A stretch of DNA of 64,000 bases from Gamarada debralockiae (lineage: Eukaryota > Ascomycota > Leotiomycetes > Helotiales > Hyphodiscaceae): assembly GCA_002803225.1 (NCBI GenBank), contig NXFV01000391.1:62001-126000 (forward strand), in the 5' to 3' direction. The first letter of the stretch is position 1; each line of letters begins with the position of its first letter. The position numbers were made by a program, and so were the translations under genes. Under the pieces are notes generated by a model that was not told the origin of the DNA, did no database searches, and saw only the letters and a list, made by a program, of their open reading frames with translations. This document shows positions 1-11,053 of this stretch, piece after piece.

Positions 1-22
1 TTGCCAATGCTGACTCTTCTAG

Positions 23-2302
23 TCCATCAATTTGACAGTTCTCCGCGGTACCGCTAAGACGCCTTCTACCAAAGGCCAAGCCGCTGAAGAGAAAGAGACG
101 ACCGAATACTCGTCCCGCGAAGTCAAACCTCCAATACTGCTTCTTGGAGACCTGCTGCAAGCCCACTCAACATTCCTTCTACACCATGCCTCTTCGATGA
201 GCGCGCTCTTTGTCCGAACAAGACGATCAAAGTTTATGGGAATACTGGGACGATACTGGGATACATTTCTGTCAACATGGAACGTCTTGATGCATGGTAA
301 TCCCGCGAATAACCTTTATGGCGGAATCAAGATTGCCGCTTGTGGAGAGCTTGGAATGGGGGTTGGCGAGGAAGAACGAGGTAGCGGTGAGCGTGAGGTT
401 CTCGAAGGCTTCGTCGGTCGAATAGATGGACTCGTTGATGTGATAGTGTCCAAATTTGGAGACGGGGACCCAAGAAACGAGACCGAGAAAGGCAAGAAGG
501 CTCAGAGTCCAGCGAAGCCAAGTGGCCCTTGGCTTGGTTCTGGGGATGAACCTGCAGCAGAAGATGGTGTCATATTCCTTGGCACCGGTGCTCTGTCTAG
601 GAAATCGCTTCGTGACGTTTCTCATTGGGTTGAGGATCTCTATCGATGGGGTCCTCATGCTTACGGCGTTATCGATAATCCTTCATCGAATCGCCGAACG
701 AAGAAATCAAAAGCGAAGACACAAGCAAAGAAGAAGGAGCTTTCTCCAGAAGCTAAACAGGGCTCCAGACAAGTCTATGGTCTGAGTATTCGTGACAAGG
801 CAAAACGACAAAATCCTTTGAAGACAATTCCACCAAAGCCTATGGACGAGGAGGCCGGTGAGCACGATAAACTCAGATCCATGGATCCACACCCGTCAAT
901 CAAGAGATCGCTTTCTAGCAGAAGCTTTACTAGCACGGACAGCGATTCCAACTATACCAATAAATTTGTTAGCTATCTCAAGTTTGGATATGGGACTTAT
1001 TGGTCTCTGGGCGGAAGTTCGACGAAGCATGAAAGCCAAATCGACACTCAGACAGCTGAGACGCTGTCAACTCCCGCAGGGCAACTCTCGGGCAAAGATA
1101 CCAGCAAAATCTCACCATCCCAGACCCCAATGTATCCGCCTGATGATTCTGTCGGGCACTTTCTAATAGGTCTAATGGGCAACATCGAAGACGAGGAGGA
1201 CGAAGAAGACCTAGCCGAAGGGGATCTCGAAAACTTCATGCAGTATGCTACTGAAACCGACATCTACAACGCAAGATTAGTTCTACGAACTTTGACTTTG
1301 GAGCTGAACAAGGAGGAGGATGCCCGTGCTGAGGCTGATATCAGTATTGACCTTGGAGTCACTGACAGTGAATGGCATTCCTCCTCCAAACACACAGGGT
1401 CTGAGCACACGGAGACGTCCAATACATCTTTCGAAAGTCAGGACCGGAATAAGACGAAGAAACTACACGTCGTTGTCTACGTCAACAAGCCCTTCATTTT
1501 CGTCTTCCTGTTCGAATTGAGGACCAATGCTCTTGCTTTGACCAGTTTATATCGATCTTTGCATTATCAGATTGGACCTCTACATAAGCCCTTGCTCAAT
1601 TCAACCTCATACCGGGCTTCAAAGCCAGATATCGCCACGGCTGGCCCAGAAGATGTCAAAACACCGATCTACGACCTTGTTTACGACCCCAAACTCCTAA
1701 CCGTCAACTCAACGATCCCCAATATACCAGACCCATTCCAAATGCAGCCGAAACCAAATGAATCCTTACCCTGGTCTCGTATCGAAGCATTGAACACTCA
1801 TATGCAAATCATCCAAACCTACATTGCTACCACCCCAGACAAATCTGAGTTTGAACGAACCTGCAAGACAAGCCGCGGTTGGTGGGTCGTCTGGACTCGA
1901 GTACCGGATCCAGAGCAAACTACTACATTGGCTTCTGGCAGCGTCAAGGTTCCCACCCTCATCGCCGAAGACAGCTCAGATTCAGCACAATCTACAGGCA
2001 TGGTACCAGGCAAATTCACGTCACGCGGGACAAGTACGGTTAGTGCGAGCATGACCTCTGGCCCCGCGCATCCTTTCCTTAAGACACCTTCGAACACAAA
2101 TGAGTATTTCCCTAAGGACAAGGAGATCTTTTTGATAAGAAGGGCAAGTGATCATGTGCCTGCCAAATCGGCGGGGAGATTTGTTAGTGGCTCTTCGGTG
2201 GATGCAGATGCCGGCTGGGCTGCTGGACCGGGGAAGTTGGCTCAGGGTATTGGTGTTGATACAAAAAGATACATCGAGGGCTTGTTGAACCTCAATCGAT
2301 AG
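23..2302 (+). CDS. CCZ1: CCZ1 homologue, 5'-partial (Mon1-Ccz1 Rab7 GEF subunit)
   Basis: This is the C-terminal ~760 residues of a Ccz1-family protein. Ccz1 pairs with Mon1 as the guanine-nucleotide exchange factor that activates Rab7/Ypt7 on late endosomes, vacuoles and autophagosomes. The family is recognised from the conserved block near the visible N-terminus (SMSALFVRTRRSKFMGILGR, then YWDTFLSTWNVLMHGNPANN and YGGIKIAACGELGMG). The frame has no ATG at its head and an in-frame TAG lies at 20-22. That TAG is the end of an intron (branch CTGAC at 10-14, acceptor at 17-22), so coding begins at 23 and upstream exons lie outside the window. The middle (residues ~200-500) is low complexity with an acidic stretch near residue 390, as in fungal Ccz1 proteins. 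The stop codon is at 2300-2302. I am confident of the family and less so of the exact exon edge. Confidence 0.85.
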   Translation, partial: SINLTVLRGTAKTPSTKGQAAEEKETTEYSSREVKPPILLLGDLLQAHSTFLLHHASSMSALFVRTRRSKFMGILGRYWDTFLSTWNVLMHGNPANNLYGGIKIAACGELGMGVGEEERGSGEREVLEGFVGRIDGLVDVIVSKFGDGDPRNETEKGKKAQSPAKPSGPWLGSGDEPAAEDGVIFLGTGALSRKSLRDVSHWVEDLYRWGPHAYGVIDNPSSNRRTKKSKAKTQAKKKELSPEAKQGSRQVYGLSIRDKAKRQNPLKTIPPKPMDEEAGEHDKLRSMDPHPSIKRSLSSRSFTSTDSDSNYTNKFVSYLKFGYGTYWSLGGSSTKHESQIDTQTAETLSTPAGQLSGKDTSKISPSQTPMYPPDDSVGHFLIGLMGNIEDEEDEEDLAEGDLENFMQYATETDIYNARLVLRTLTLELNKEEDARAEADISIDLGVTDSEWHSSSKHTGSEHTETSNTSFESQDRNKTKKLHVVVYVNKPFIFVFLFELRTNALALTSLYRSLHYQIGPLHKPLLNSTSYRASKPDIATAGPEDVKTPIYDLVYDPKLLTVNSTIPNIPDPFQMQPKPNESLPWSRIEALNTHMQIIQTYIATTPDKSEFERTCKTSRGWWVVWTRVPDPEQTTTLASGSVKVPTLIAEDSSDSAQSTGMVPGKFTSRGTSTVSASMTSGPAHPFLKTPSNTNEYFPKDKEIFLIRRASDHVPAKSAGRFVSGSSVDADAGWAAGPGKLAQGIGVDTKRYIEGLLNLNR

Positions 2303-4300
2303 TTTCGAGACAGCTGTCAAGAATAGAATTTACATTCGCCAGTTCAGGGAGAATCCCGGCAGCGACATCATTATCGCCAGTTGGTTGTAAACTTCCTTTA
2401 AGTGTGTTCACTCTCGTAAGGTCACTCAAAAAGCATTCATTAGCAAGCAAGCTTGTGGATAGTTTCTGTGTCGGTCTCAGACGCGTGCCAAAGCATCCGG
2501 CTGTATCAAGAGATGAAGTGAAAATCTTCGAAACGAGGCGTTCAATCAATAGGGAAAGGTCGTCATGAAAGGTACTCTGATTCTGTGATGAAGCTTACAC
2601 GTTGTACGGCCTCGTACTTCATCCGTACCGACGTCTATCGTTATCGAGCTTCATCCTCATCGAATGCAGCATTCAAGGGGCTACGGCATTCGAGGGATCA
2701 TAAAGATAGGAATGCCCGCAAGATAGCCACAACATGAAGGAAGAAGCTCATTCATCGTCCCGTACGCTGCAGCGAAGGTGTGGCCAGCAATGTAACGCAC
2801 CCACATAACTGTGATGTGATCCGGGAATCTGGGAAGGAATTCACGCTGTCGAGGAATCGTGATGACATATACCATGAAGTAATGAACAAAGAAACGCCCT
2901 GAAATCGCCCACTGCCACAAAACACGATGTTCTTTACACCCAAAGGCTAAAACATCAAGTCGTCAGATGTTGCGACTGTGAAAGAGGTGAGCGCTGCAAA
3001 GCAGTGCCCCATCCGCGCCGTCGATGAACTCCTAGATAGAGAGGGATATCCAGGGCATGTTAGCGCAATGCTAACAGGAAGTAAAGCGTAATGTTAAAAC
3101 TACAGCAACAAATCTAGCCATCATCCTCACGAACAGGGACACAACGAAGCTCAACACATCGCATCGAGTTCAGACGAGCAGGTGGCTCGACGGATCAAAA
3201 GGACAACCTCAACTTGCTGTCAAACATAAAGCTTGAAGCAGAAGGAAGCAAGTATCAGTGGACATGAGTGGTTCAGATTCGCCGTCTTGATTTTAGCTCG
3301 TCCAAGCTCACCGAATCTTACTCTCAGGCGCTGATGTACCTGTTCAGCGTGTGTGGGGAATGTTGGTTTGATCTTTGGGATGATGAGTGCTTTTGAAAAA
3401 TAGGGGATGGAATGGGAATGGTAGGGGTACTGACGTTTGAGATGACTGGGTGGAAAGACAAGAGTGAGTTAGTCAGGCCGGTGATTGCGACGAGAGAGAG
3501 TTGAAGGAAGGTAGTTGAATTCGACGATTGAGTTGAGGAGGCAAGATGTCGAGGTGCTGAATGAAGCGAGGAGAATACATTGGCTGAAGCCTCAGATGCT
3601 TGGAGCATAGTTTTTGATGTTGAATGAAGTGACTACATGACATAGAAACGAGAAGAAGAGACACGCTGAGCTAAAAATCTTAGTCTGGCGCTAGTTCCCC
3701 CTCTTCCTTCCATTTTTGGTAGTGTTGACTGTCATTGTCAATGTGTTATGTTGTGACAATGCCGTCCGGCTCCTTCTTCAATTGACACGACTGTCTCGTC
3801 TACCACACGCGTGACATCCCAAATGGTGCCTGCCTTGCTCAACACGATAGCACCATCGACCCTCGAGTCGCCTCGCATGGCAGCACCACACTTGCGTGAG
3901 TTCCTCCTACACCGTACACCACACCAAGAAGATGCACCGCCATTCACGCCTCGAATATCTCAAACCATCTCGTAATTGAAATTCAAGATTGGAGAGTTCA
4001 TCTCAATACCTATAGCCAAGTTTACGACCTCTTGTCCCCATCACATCTTGCTTTTGAATTCTCTTCCTATTCCAGCTTGAAAACTAACTCGTCCGTCACG
4101 AGAAAAAGTAAAACTGTGCAAGAGAACGGAAGATGCAAATCGCTGAATTGCTAGGAGACGGAGCATATTCGGTCATTAGGCATTTAAGAGATTGAAACTA
4201 ACCAACGAAATCTGTCGTAGTCCTCTCGATCACCAACCGTGCGTCATAATCCATCGTCATGCATCCCATATCTGTACTTCAACATCATACAGATCTAACC
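2303..4300. other. intergenic, convergent CCZ1 / permease side
   Basis: Two kilobases without a recognisable gene. Several reading frames of 60-94 codons exist on both strands (for example minus-strand frames around 2681-2943 and 3324-3664), but they overlap each other, show no family motif and have no convincing introns. I see no RNA gene or transposon here. Confidence 0.5.
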
Positions 4301-6631
4301 CTAGAAAGCCCATCCAAGAGTCAACCTATACAGTCTCTCCAATTTAGTCTCAGGACCCCCCTTCTTAGCCTCCTCCTGAGCCAAGAATTCAGCCTCCTCT
4401 CTATCGATCTTGGCCTTACCACTATACAAGTCCGCTTCATGCGGTTTAATAACCTTGGTCTTCTTGATTATCTTATACCCGAAGAACATAATAATGTAGA
4501 GAGGAATGCCGAGATATGTAGTGACGAAGGTATCGGTATCGAATTTTGCCTTAGCGCCACCGGTCTTCTTGTAGCAGAACAAAGCGAATCCCTTGAAGAA
4601 GGCAATGAGGATACTGAAGATAAGCGCTCCGACTGATCCCCACATTCCTAGGGGTGCAACGTAGGCGAGAGCGGTGTTTGGGATACCTTGCGCTTTGCGC
4701 GCTTTGACAAAGTAGATGTGGGAGATTAGGATGGAGATCCATGTCAGGAGTCCGAACATGGTCACGAGGTTGACGAAATAGCCGAATACTGTGTAAGAGG
4801 CTGTATTTACTCCGAGGAAGGCGAGGAGGCAGAACAGGACTGAGAGGCCTAGCGCAAAGATGGGAACACCGCGTTTGTCGGTGCGTTTGAACAATGCAGG
4901 TGCTTTTCCTTCGTGAGCCAGACCGTAGAGTGTCCTGGACGCAATGTAAAGATCAGAGTTTGCAGCAGAGAACACGAAGATCAAAATGCAGGCATTCAGA
5001 ATCGCCGGTAAGGTGTGGATGCCGCTGAGCTTGATAGCAGCCACAAACGGCGAAGCTGAAGCAGAATTCGATTTCTTATTGGCATCCAGAAGTTCTTTCG
5101 AGTTGTAAGGAACCAGCATTCCGAGTAGGAACACCAAAACCACGTAGAAAAGGAGGATTCGGTAGAATGTGAGTTTGATGGCTCTTGGAATGACCTTTCT
5201 TGGGTTTGCTGCTTCACCCACGGTAACTCCAACTAACTCAGTACCTAGATAGGCAAAAACGGCTGTAGTGAAGGTACTCCAGACAGCGAGAAAGCGTCCA
5301 CCGGCCCCAGGTAAAATGTATTCATGAAAGGCGCCTGGGTTTTTCCAATATGTGAAGCCGGTTGCCGGATCCGGGCCGCCTCCACAGACAAGGATCAAAC
5401 TCAGGAGAATGAGCCCAATGATGACGATAACTTTAATACTGCCTATAATTTCGTTAGAATTTTATGTTTTCATCGGGAAATGGAAGCATTACTGAGCCAA
5501 AATTCGAATTCTCCGAAGTAGCGAACTCCCACGTAGTTGATGACCACAATTGCAATTAGGAACACTGCAATGAAGACTCCTGGATTCAGTTTATCTCTCG
5601 GGACCCAGTACTGAATCACCAACGATGCCGCTGTAAGACTGTGGAAATAACGGAGTCAGAATTTGCTTTTAAGGAAGGAAACAGAGAGGAATTTCGGGAG
5701 TTTGAGCTCTGAAGACGACCGCATGTACTAGAATTGCGTGGTAGAACTCATGATACGGGAGAGAAACAAAACATTTTACCCACTTGTTAGGAGTGACAAT
5801 GATATATTTAAACCAATAGTTCCAACCTTCAAATTTTTAGTTTGGACGAATAGAATGGACACACAAACATACCCAAGCAGAACCCAAGAGCAGGATCGAC
5901 GAAGCGGGTCGCGTATCCTGTGAAGCCAGACTGAAGGGGCAACCAAGCGGCCATTTCGCCCAACGCTGCCATGACGAGAAAGCAAAGAAATCCTACGAGA
6001 GTATATCCAATGAACAAGGGAGCCTTTCAAGTTTTCAGAGTTAGCAGTTGCTCAAGAAGGAACGAAGAGAGAGCCAAGCGAGGTTCGCTAGTTCCCAAAC
6101 ATGTGTTTACTCTAAAGAGATACTCTTTGAAACAGAATATACGCTGTAAACTTGCGAGTTCAAACGGAATAGGGAATGAAATGTCCCGAGGATTGCATAC
6201 TGGCCCTGCTTGCGCCAAAGACTTTCCACTGTAGTTCCCATGTCAGCCAACTGGTTGCCAAGTTTGATCAATTCTTGAATCAACTTAGAGACTTACGTTC
6301 CAATAATCAAACCAGTCCCAATGGCTCCGCCGATAGCGATCCTGCAGAGCATCGGAGAGTCAGCATAATACTTCATTGGGAAGACATTTGGAAGAAGTAC
6401 TTCTGAGACAAATTTCGAGTAGAAACTCATGAAACAGTCTCTGATAGTGACCTTTTGCTCTCCGCATACCTACATGGTTATTTGGCGAGCCTTTAGCCCC
6501 CTGTGAAGGTGATGATGATCATCTTCTGCGTGGGAAATTTCGATGTTTTCCGGATATTCTTTTGGCTCGGTGTAATGCTTTCGATCTGGCGAGGAGGCAG
6601 ATGAGCCATCGTAAGTATTAAAGGTTGTCAT
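4301..6631 (-). CDS. YAT-family amino-acid permease, DIP5-like
   Basis: A 570-residue amino-acid/proton symporter of the fungal YAT family (APC superfamily), expected in the plasma membrane with 12 membrane segments. Exons: 6631-6474, 6341-6297, 6228-6201, 6023-5873, 5826-5784, 5638-5493, 5442-4301; every junction keeps phase. The N-terminus is hydrophilic with a His-rich stretch, then TM1 carries the family signature GLKARQITMIAIGGAIGTGL. Later landmarks are VMAALGEMAAWLP, TAASLVIQYWVPRDK, YWKNPGAFHEYI and SAANSDLYIASRTLYGLAHE. The C-terminal tail (IKPHEADLYSGKAKIDREEA) resembles the DIP5 dicarboxylic amino-acid permease clade, so glutamate/aspartate uptake is the best guess; specificity cannot be read from sequence. 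Three internal exons are only 28, 43 and 45 nt long, all inside the TM1-TM3 region. The start ATG at 6631 is the only one that gives the tail ahead of TM1. Confidence 0.9.
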
Positions 6632-7226
6632 ACTAGCAACGTTCCTTCTTCAACTTGATAGAGACAGAAGAACAGAGAGAGCAGAAGAATGAGAGACGAA
6701 GAAGTGAAGAAGAGAAGAGAAGCCATCCACTACTAAAGCCGGGTTACTCCGAACTGTCGTCAGACGGCCTATATCCCTACCTTCACAATCAAAAATTGAG
6801 TTTCGTAATCTTTTGGTAGGTTTTCCCCTCGTCTATTACTGATAAGACTCTGGGCATTTAGCCATTCGGCCAGTAATACCCTTGACAAAAGATTTTCCAA
6901 GGCGCTAGAAGCTGATGGGAGTCTTCTGCAGCTGCATTTAGGTATTGCGCCGCACTTGGCATTTCTTGAGGGTGTGAAAGAAAAAAATTTAAAAAAAGCT
7001 CGAGGCTTGGAAGGCTCGGCCGGCTGATAGCTAAATAGGGCCCCATAGCTGAAAGTTTCCCCGACTCACGTTCTTTATCGTGATGCCGAGAAGGTCCTGA
7101 AATGTCGTCGTGGGGTCTACGCCTATTCGGATGTCAACGCTGATAAGGTTAGCGTGGTCAGGTGACTTGCCAGAAACCAACGGCATGATATCCGAGGTAA
7201 TATTTGTGAAAACACTGTCATCGTTA
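6632..7226. other. promoter side of permease, edge of accessory island
   Basis: The upstream region of the permease. It includes a purine-rich stretch at about 6657-6720 (GAAGA repeats on the plus strand, so CT-rich in the permease sense). That is typical of a fungal 5' leader. No other gene is seen. Confidence 0.4.
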
Positions 7227-7337
7227 CTCTCCCCCCTAAAGGAATGTAATAGTGGGTCCTTGTCGACAGGGGATTTTGTATGGCAGAATGTCTGTGCTCT
7301 AAGGGCCCACTGTTACATTCATTTAGGGGGGGGAGAG
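7227..7337. mobile_element. MITE A, palindromic, TA-flanked
   Basis: A 111-bp palindrome. The left arm starts CTCTCCCCCCTAAA at 7227 and pairs over about 34 nt with the right arm ending GGGGGGAGAG at 7337, with a loop of roughly 40 nt. It is bounded by TA at 7225-7226 and 7338-7339, the hallmark of Tc1/mariner-type insertion. It has no coding capacity, so it is a non-autonomous element. Arms differ at a few positions. The right-hand TA is shared with the next element. Confidence 0.7.
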
Positions 7338-7339
7338 TA

Positions 7340-7627
7340 CGAAGGCCGCGGTCAAAAAGTCTTGAACTACGGGATGTTTAGCCTGTAATTGCCAGTGAGC
7401 CCTGTGTGGGCTTGTAATTTTAGGCTAGAGTCCCTGTAAAATCCGCATGGTTCTCCCTGAAGCGATTGGACAGCCCGCGCTCAGACCTGATAACTGAGTC
7501 CGCTGCCCAATCATCTACAGGAAGCTTACAGGCACCCTAGCCTCGATTTACAGGCGTTACAGGGCATATTGCGACATTACAGGCTCTGAATACCCTGTAG
7601 TTGCAAGGCTTTTGACCACGGCTTTCG
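7340..7627. mobile_element. MITE B, ~288 bp foldback element, TA-flanked
   Basis: Almost the whole 288 bp folds on itself. The left end (CGAAGGCCGCGGTCAAAAAG) matches the reverse complement of the right end (CTTTTGACCACGGCTTTCG) and the similarity runs inward to a centre near 7483, where GATTGGACAGC faces GCTGCCCAATC. Arms are imperfect (about three quarters identical by eye). It is bounded by TA at 7338-7339 and 7628-7629. There is no open frame, consistent with a non-autonomous Tc1/mariner-class foldback element. It abuts MITE A. Confidence 0.7.
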
Positions 7628-7629
7628 TA

Positions 7630-8269
7630 CAGTCGCAAGCAACTATAAGGCCAGAGAGGAAGCAGTTACAGTCCAGACTGCTCTGTTTCAGAGAGAGTAC
7701 GCTTTCTACTGCTATGACGCTCTAGTCGACCTCGCACCCAATAGTTGAACCAGCCTTTGCAAAAGTTGGATGTAACTCTGCTTTCAAGCTATCTCAATCA
7801 TTCTGTACGCAAACGTCGACTCCTAGATTGAGGTAATATGCTAGCTCGTATCCTAGAGCTTCCCCTCCGACTGTCTGATAGCCGAAACGATAGCCTTTGT
7901 TGGAACTTATCGCTTTGGCTATGTTCCATATCTCTTGGGTAATCTCTTTAAGCATCACCATCACATCAGGCTGAAAAGCATATATCAGACTATCAAGGTA
8001 TGAAATACAGAGGGAGTCTAGATTGGATAACCTGGGGTTACCATAAGGTGCAATTCCTTCAACCTACTCCGTATAATATTCCAAGGCATTTTTTGCTATA
8101 TTTGGAAACAGTAAAGCTTGAACAATTGGTGGGCACGTTGAACGCTATAGTCTGGTATTTTCGAGTACTTAATTTTAGTTTATTCTCGATCGAGCTTCCA
8201 TCACGTCCTTTCCAAGCTCATAGCACCTTTGCCCATAGATCTCGTCATTCCAAAAGATGCTCGCTACAA
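7630..8269. other. intergenic within accessory island
   Basis: AT-rich non-coding sequence between MITE B and the transcription-factor pseudogene. No gene, RNA or further inverted repeat recognised. It includes the region downstream of the pseudogene's stop. Confidence 0.4.
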
Positions 8270-10062
8270 CTACTGTTGCTTCCTCCCAAGTCGAGATATA
8301 AGACGCTCAAAAGTTCTTCTGATTCCATCAATGAAGAGCAGACGATCTCCTGGCGATGCTTTTATTGCGCCAACAACTAGTGCCCATAGCCTAAGATTGT
8401 GGAACTTGTCCCATTCAGTTATCTCTTCCAGAGTTGCGAGCTTGAGTCTTTCGACGAAGTGATATCCCGTTACGTGGTAAAAAAAGAACTCGACTTGCAT
8501 ATCTCCGAGGTAAATCAGTGCTGCTACTCGACATGCTGTTTCAATCGGTTCTCCAGGCTCGTTGATTTGCTCTGTAGGAGGGAGCAATCGAAGGATTATT
8601 GGGTTGATATGTATGCCAAGAAAGAAGGGAACCTCGAATATCGCTGGCATCCCAACATTAATCCGAGCATTGAGGACGAAAAGATTATACAGAACCCTCA
8701 CCAGTTCTTTTCGGTTGGGATATATTTGATTCCATTTCCAAATGATGTTCAGAAAACTTCTTGAAGGAGGGATGGGAGATTCTAAAGAAACGAGTCCAAG
8801 TGGCGCCTGGGAATCCCGTAACTTGGCGGTACATCGAATGCGCAGACATCGCAAACATCATGCCTAGGCCAGTCAGCATGAATCTAAACTAATTTACTGG
8901 ATAATAAATCTTACCAGAGATTTATCAACACCAAAACTTTATCATCTTCCAGTGTTTCAATCCCGCGCCTGAGTTGAATTATACGGTGCAAGCCTGCTTT
9001 GTCCACGCGGCATATTTCCACATCAAGAATAACAACCTGACGATTTGTTAGTGACAGAAAGAAGATATAACGCTCTTGGAAAGGAAGTACGTGCATCGTA
9101 AACCAGAAAGCTCACAACGGCTGCACAATACTCTGCTCAGGCTCTGGACCGGGTCAGAGAGTCGATCGTTGACGGACCGGATTGCGTTCTGCTGGTAAAT
9201 GAATGCCTGGCTCGGATCGTTACCATGGATGAGACTGAGATGCATAGAAGCCGTGCCCAATTGTTGCAGGAAAGCGGCAGGATCTCTCAATTCTTCTCGA
9301 ACCATATCGGTCGGAATGCTGCGGTGCCAGGACCGAGACCCGTGTGCACTGTATGTAGGTCCACATTAGTGATATCCCGTGGAAAACAAACATTTGATGA
9401 GAAAAACTTACAGTACTCAACCAGTCTATGAGCTTCGGTATTCATTTGGATGGGAAAACTGAACAAAATCAGGATTTATTATTGTTCCCATTGAATTTTC
9501 AAATATCTTCATTTCATTCATGTGTCCTATCACTCCCAAAATTTTCCTGAACTCCGGCATATGAGCGGATAGAAAAAATAAGGAAAGTCGGATGAATTAC
9601 GTTGATCTTGACGAATCCAACAGACCATCCAGTGTCGATGTCTCCCTGGCCACTCGCACTAGCACTCCAGCGTTGGAGAAGAAGCATAGTTAGGCTCTGA
9701 ATGTTCAGAAAGCTTGAATGCTTCTCTTCTTGCTCACTCTTGCCGTTGCCGTAGCTGCACTGTCTGACGGATGAATCTCCTCAAGCCAGGATCGGCATTT
9801 TGACTCGGATTTTGAATGTTGACGAAAGTTAATTCCCCTGGGGATTCAGCTTCCTGATATCGCCCTTCACTACTTGATGATACTCCTTGTTTCGTCCGTT
9901 TCCGTTGCACGGCATTCCGAACAAACGTCCTGTTAGTTGGACTGGAGGATTGGTTGGGATTGGAGATATTGATGAATGGAAAGTCCGCGGATGAATCAGA
10001 TGGTGTGCTTTGGCCCTTAGAGGCACTGTTTGGTGATTTGGCTGTGTCTACAACTGAGGAGT
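8270..10062 (-). pseudogene. decayed fungal transcription-factor-domain gene
   Basis: Scattered fragments on the minus strand line up in order as one fungal-specific transcription-factor-domain protein of the type lacking an N-terminal Zn2Cys6 cluster. Fragment 1 (about 10062-9745) has the paired motifs FPFINISNPNQSSSPTNRTF and ELTFVNIQNPSQNADPGLRR. Fragment 2 (about 9463-9415) reads FPIQMNTEAHRLVEY and joins through a well-formed intron (GTAAGT to ACAG, 9414-9348) to LHTGLGPGTAAFRPIWFE. The next fragment (ELRDPAAFLQQLGTASMHLS onward, 9297-9130) is in another frame, then ILDVEICRVDKAGLHRIIQL (about 9035-8913), then MLTGLGMMFAMSAHSMYRQV (8879-8690), then a further frame ending at 8270. The frame changes near 9297, 9145 and 8700 cannot be bridged by plausible introns, and one inter-fragment gap (8881-8912) is only about 31 nt. 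I therefore call it a pseudogene. A sequencing-error explanation would need at least three indels. Confidence 0.6.
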
Positions 10063-10472
10063 TGGTTCTTCGCTGTGAATAGCTTCAAGAGGAAATCGAA
10101 CCTGCATTGTCCCTGCCTCTGTCTGGGTCAGGATTCATTTCCAGTCGCCACGAACTCATTTCCTCTTTCTGTTTTGACATTTCTGGCAATGATCTTCGAA
10201 ATTTGCCTCTCCAGAAACCCCCTCTATGGCATTTCCATTTCCCGAGGTCAAGCTCCTGGTTCTTAAGTGTCGTGCCGGAGTAGGCAGCCATAGCCACTTC
10301 TAGAGGTACTGTCACTGTGACGGCATCTTGCAGTAACAGGTTCGCATACAAAACCTGGATTACTGATCTGAAAAAAAATAAAATATAATAAAAGAGAGAA
10401 GAAAGGGGGGGGTGGTTGTTAAGTGAAGAATGAACGAGCGGTTGCCAGTTTGGTGGAAGAACTGTGGAATAC
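10063..10472. other. intergenic, A-rich
   Basis: Upstream flank of the transcription-factor pseudogene; the frame of its first fragment stays open a little further upstream but I could not place a start codon. An A-rich run with a G8 tract lies at about 10370-10412. No gene seen. Confidence 0.35.
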
Positions 10473-11053
10473 AGTCAAAACTGGATATATCGGAACGTTA
10501 TATATCGGATTCCTCTTTATTTCGGCCGCAGTCGTCGGATTCCACGATTTTTAGGTGAGTATATTCAGAATCCTCATTATGTTCTATATCGGAATGCTTT
10601 CTTGGAATTTTTATCAGTGTTCCGATATAAAAGGTAGGAATATAGGGGGTCAGAGCGGAACCCCTAAATTTTGGCCTAAATGTTGAAATGAGTAATCAGT
10701 GACTCTCTGGTTCTAAGCACCATGAGACATGTGCCGCCTCACATGACTGAGAGATCACTTGATCAGAGTGACGTGTTCCATGAGTAATAGGGAAATTCCT
10801 GTCTATAAGTACAGACTACTGTACTTGGTTTATTTATTAGTATCTTCGCAACCTAATAATCCAACTTGGTCACTCCTTGTTCCTGCCTTCTCGTCTGTCA
10901 CGTGACCATATTTCAAGACTACATCCAGGGGCCTCAACCTGGATTGGAGTGTCTGCCTGAAATTATGATTAACCATACCTTAATTTATCGGAATCCTGAA
11001 TATATTGCATTGAGAAGCTCTGGTTTTACGTTCCGGTAAATCCAGTTTTGACT
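10473..11053. mobile_element. possible 0.58 kb inverted-repeat DNA element
   Basis: The sequence AGTCAAAACTGGATATATCG from 10473 recurs as its reverse complement at 11028-11053 (AGTCAAAACTGGATTTACCG), about 24 of 26 positions alike. A TA dinucleotide precedes the left copy at 10470-10471, but I see no matching TA on the right. ATATCGGAA motifs repeat inside the left half. No transposase frame is present. This could be a degenerate non-autonomous pogo-like element. A weak minus-strand frame (10985-11455) runs across its right end and is not treated as a gene. Confidence 0.4.

Noticed and set aside
7331..7339. TTAGGGGG-like telomere-style run in MITE A
   Set aside because: It occurs once in each arm of a palindrome and is not a tandem telomere array.
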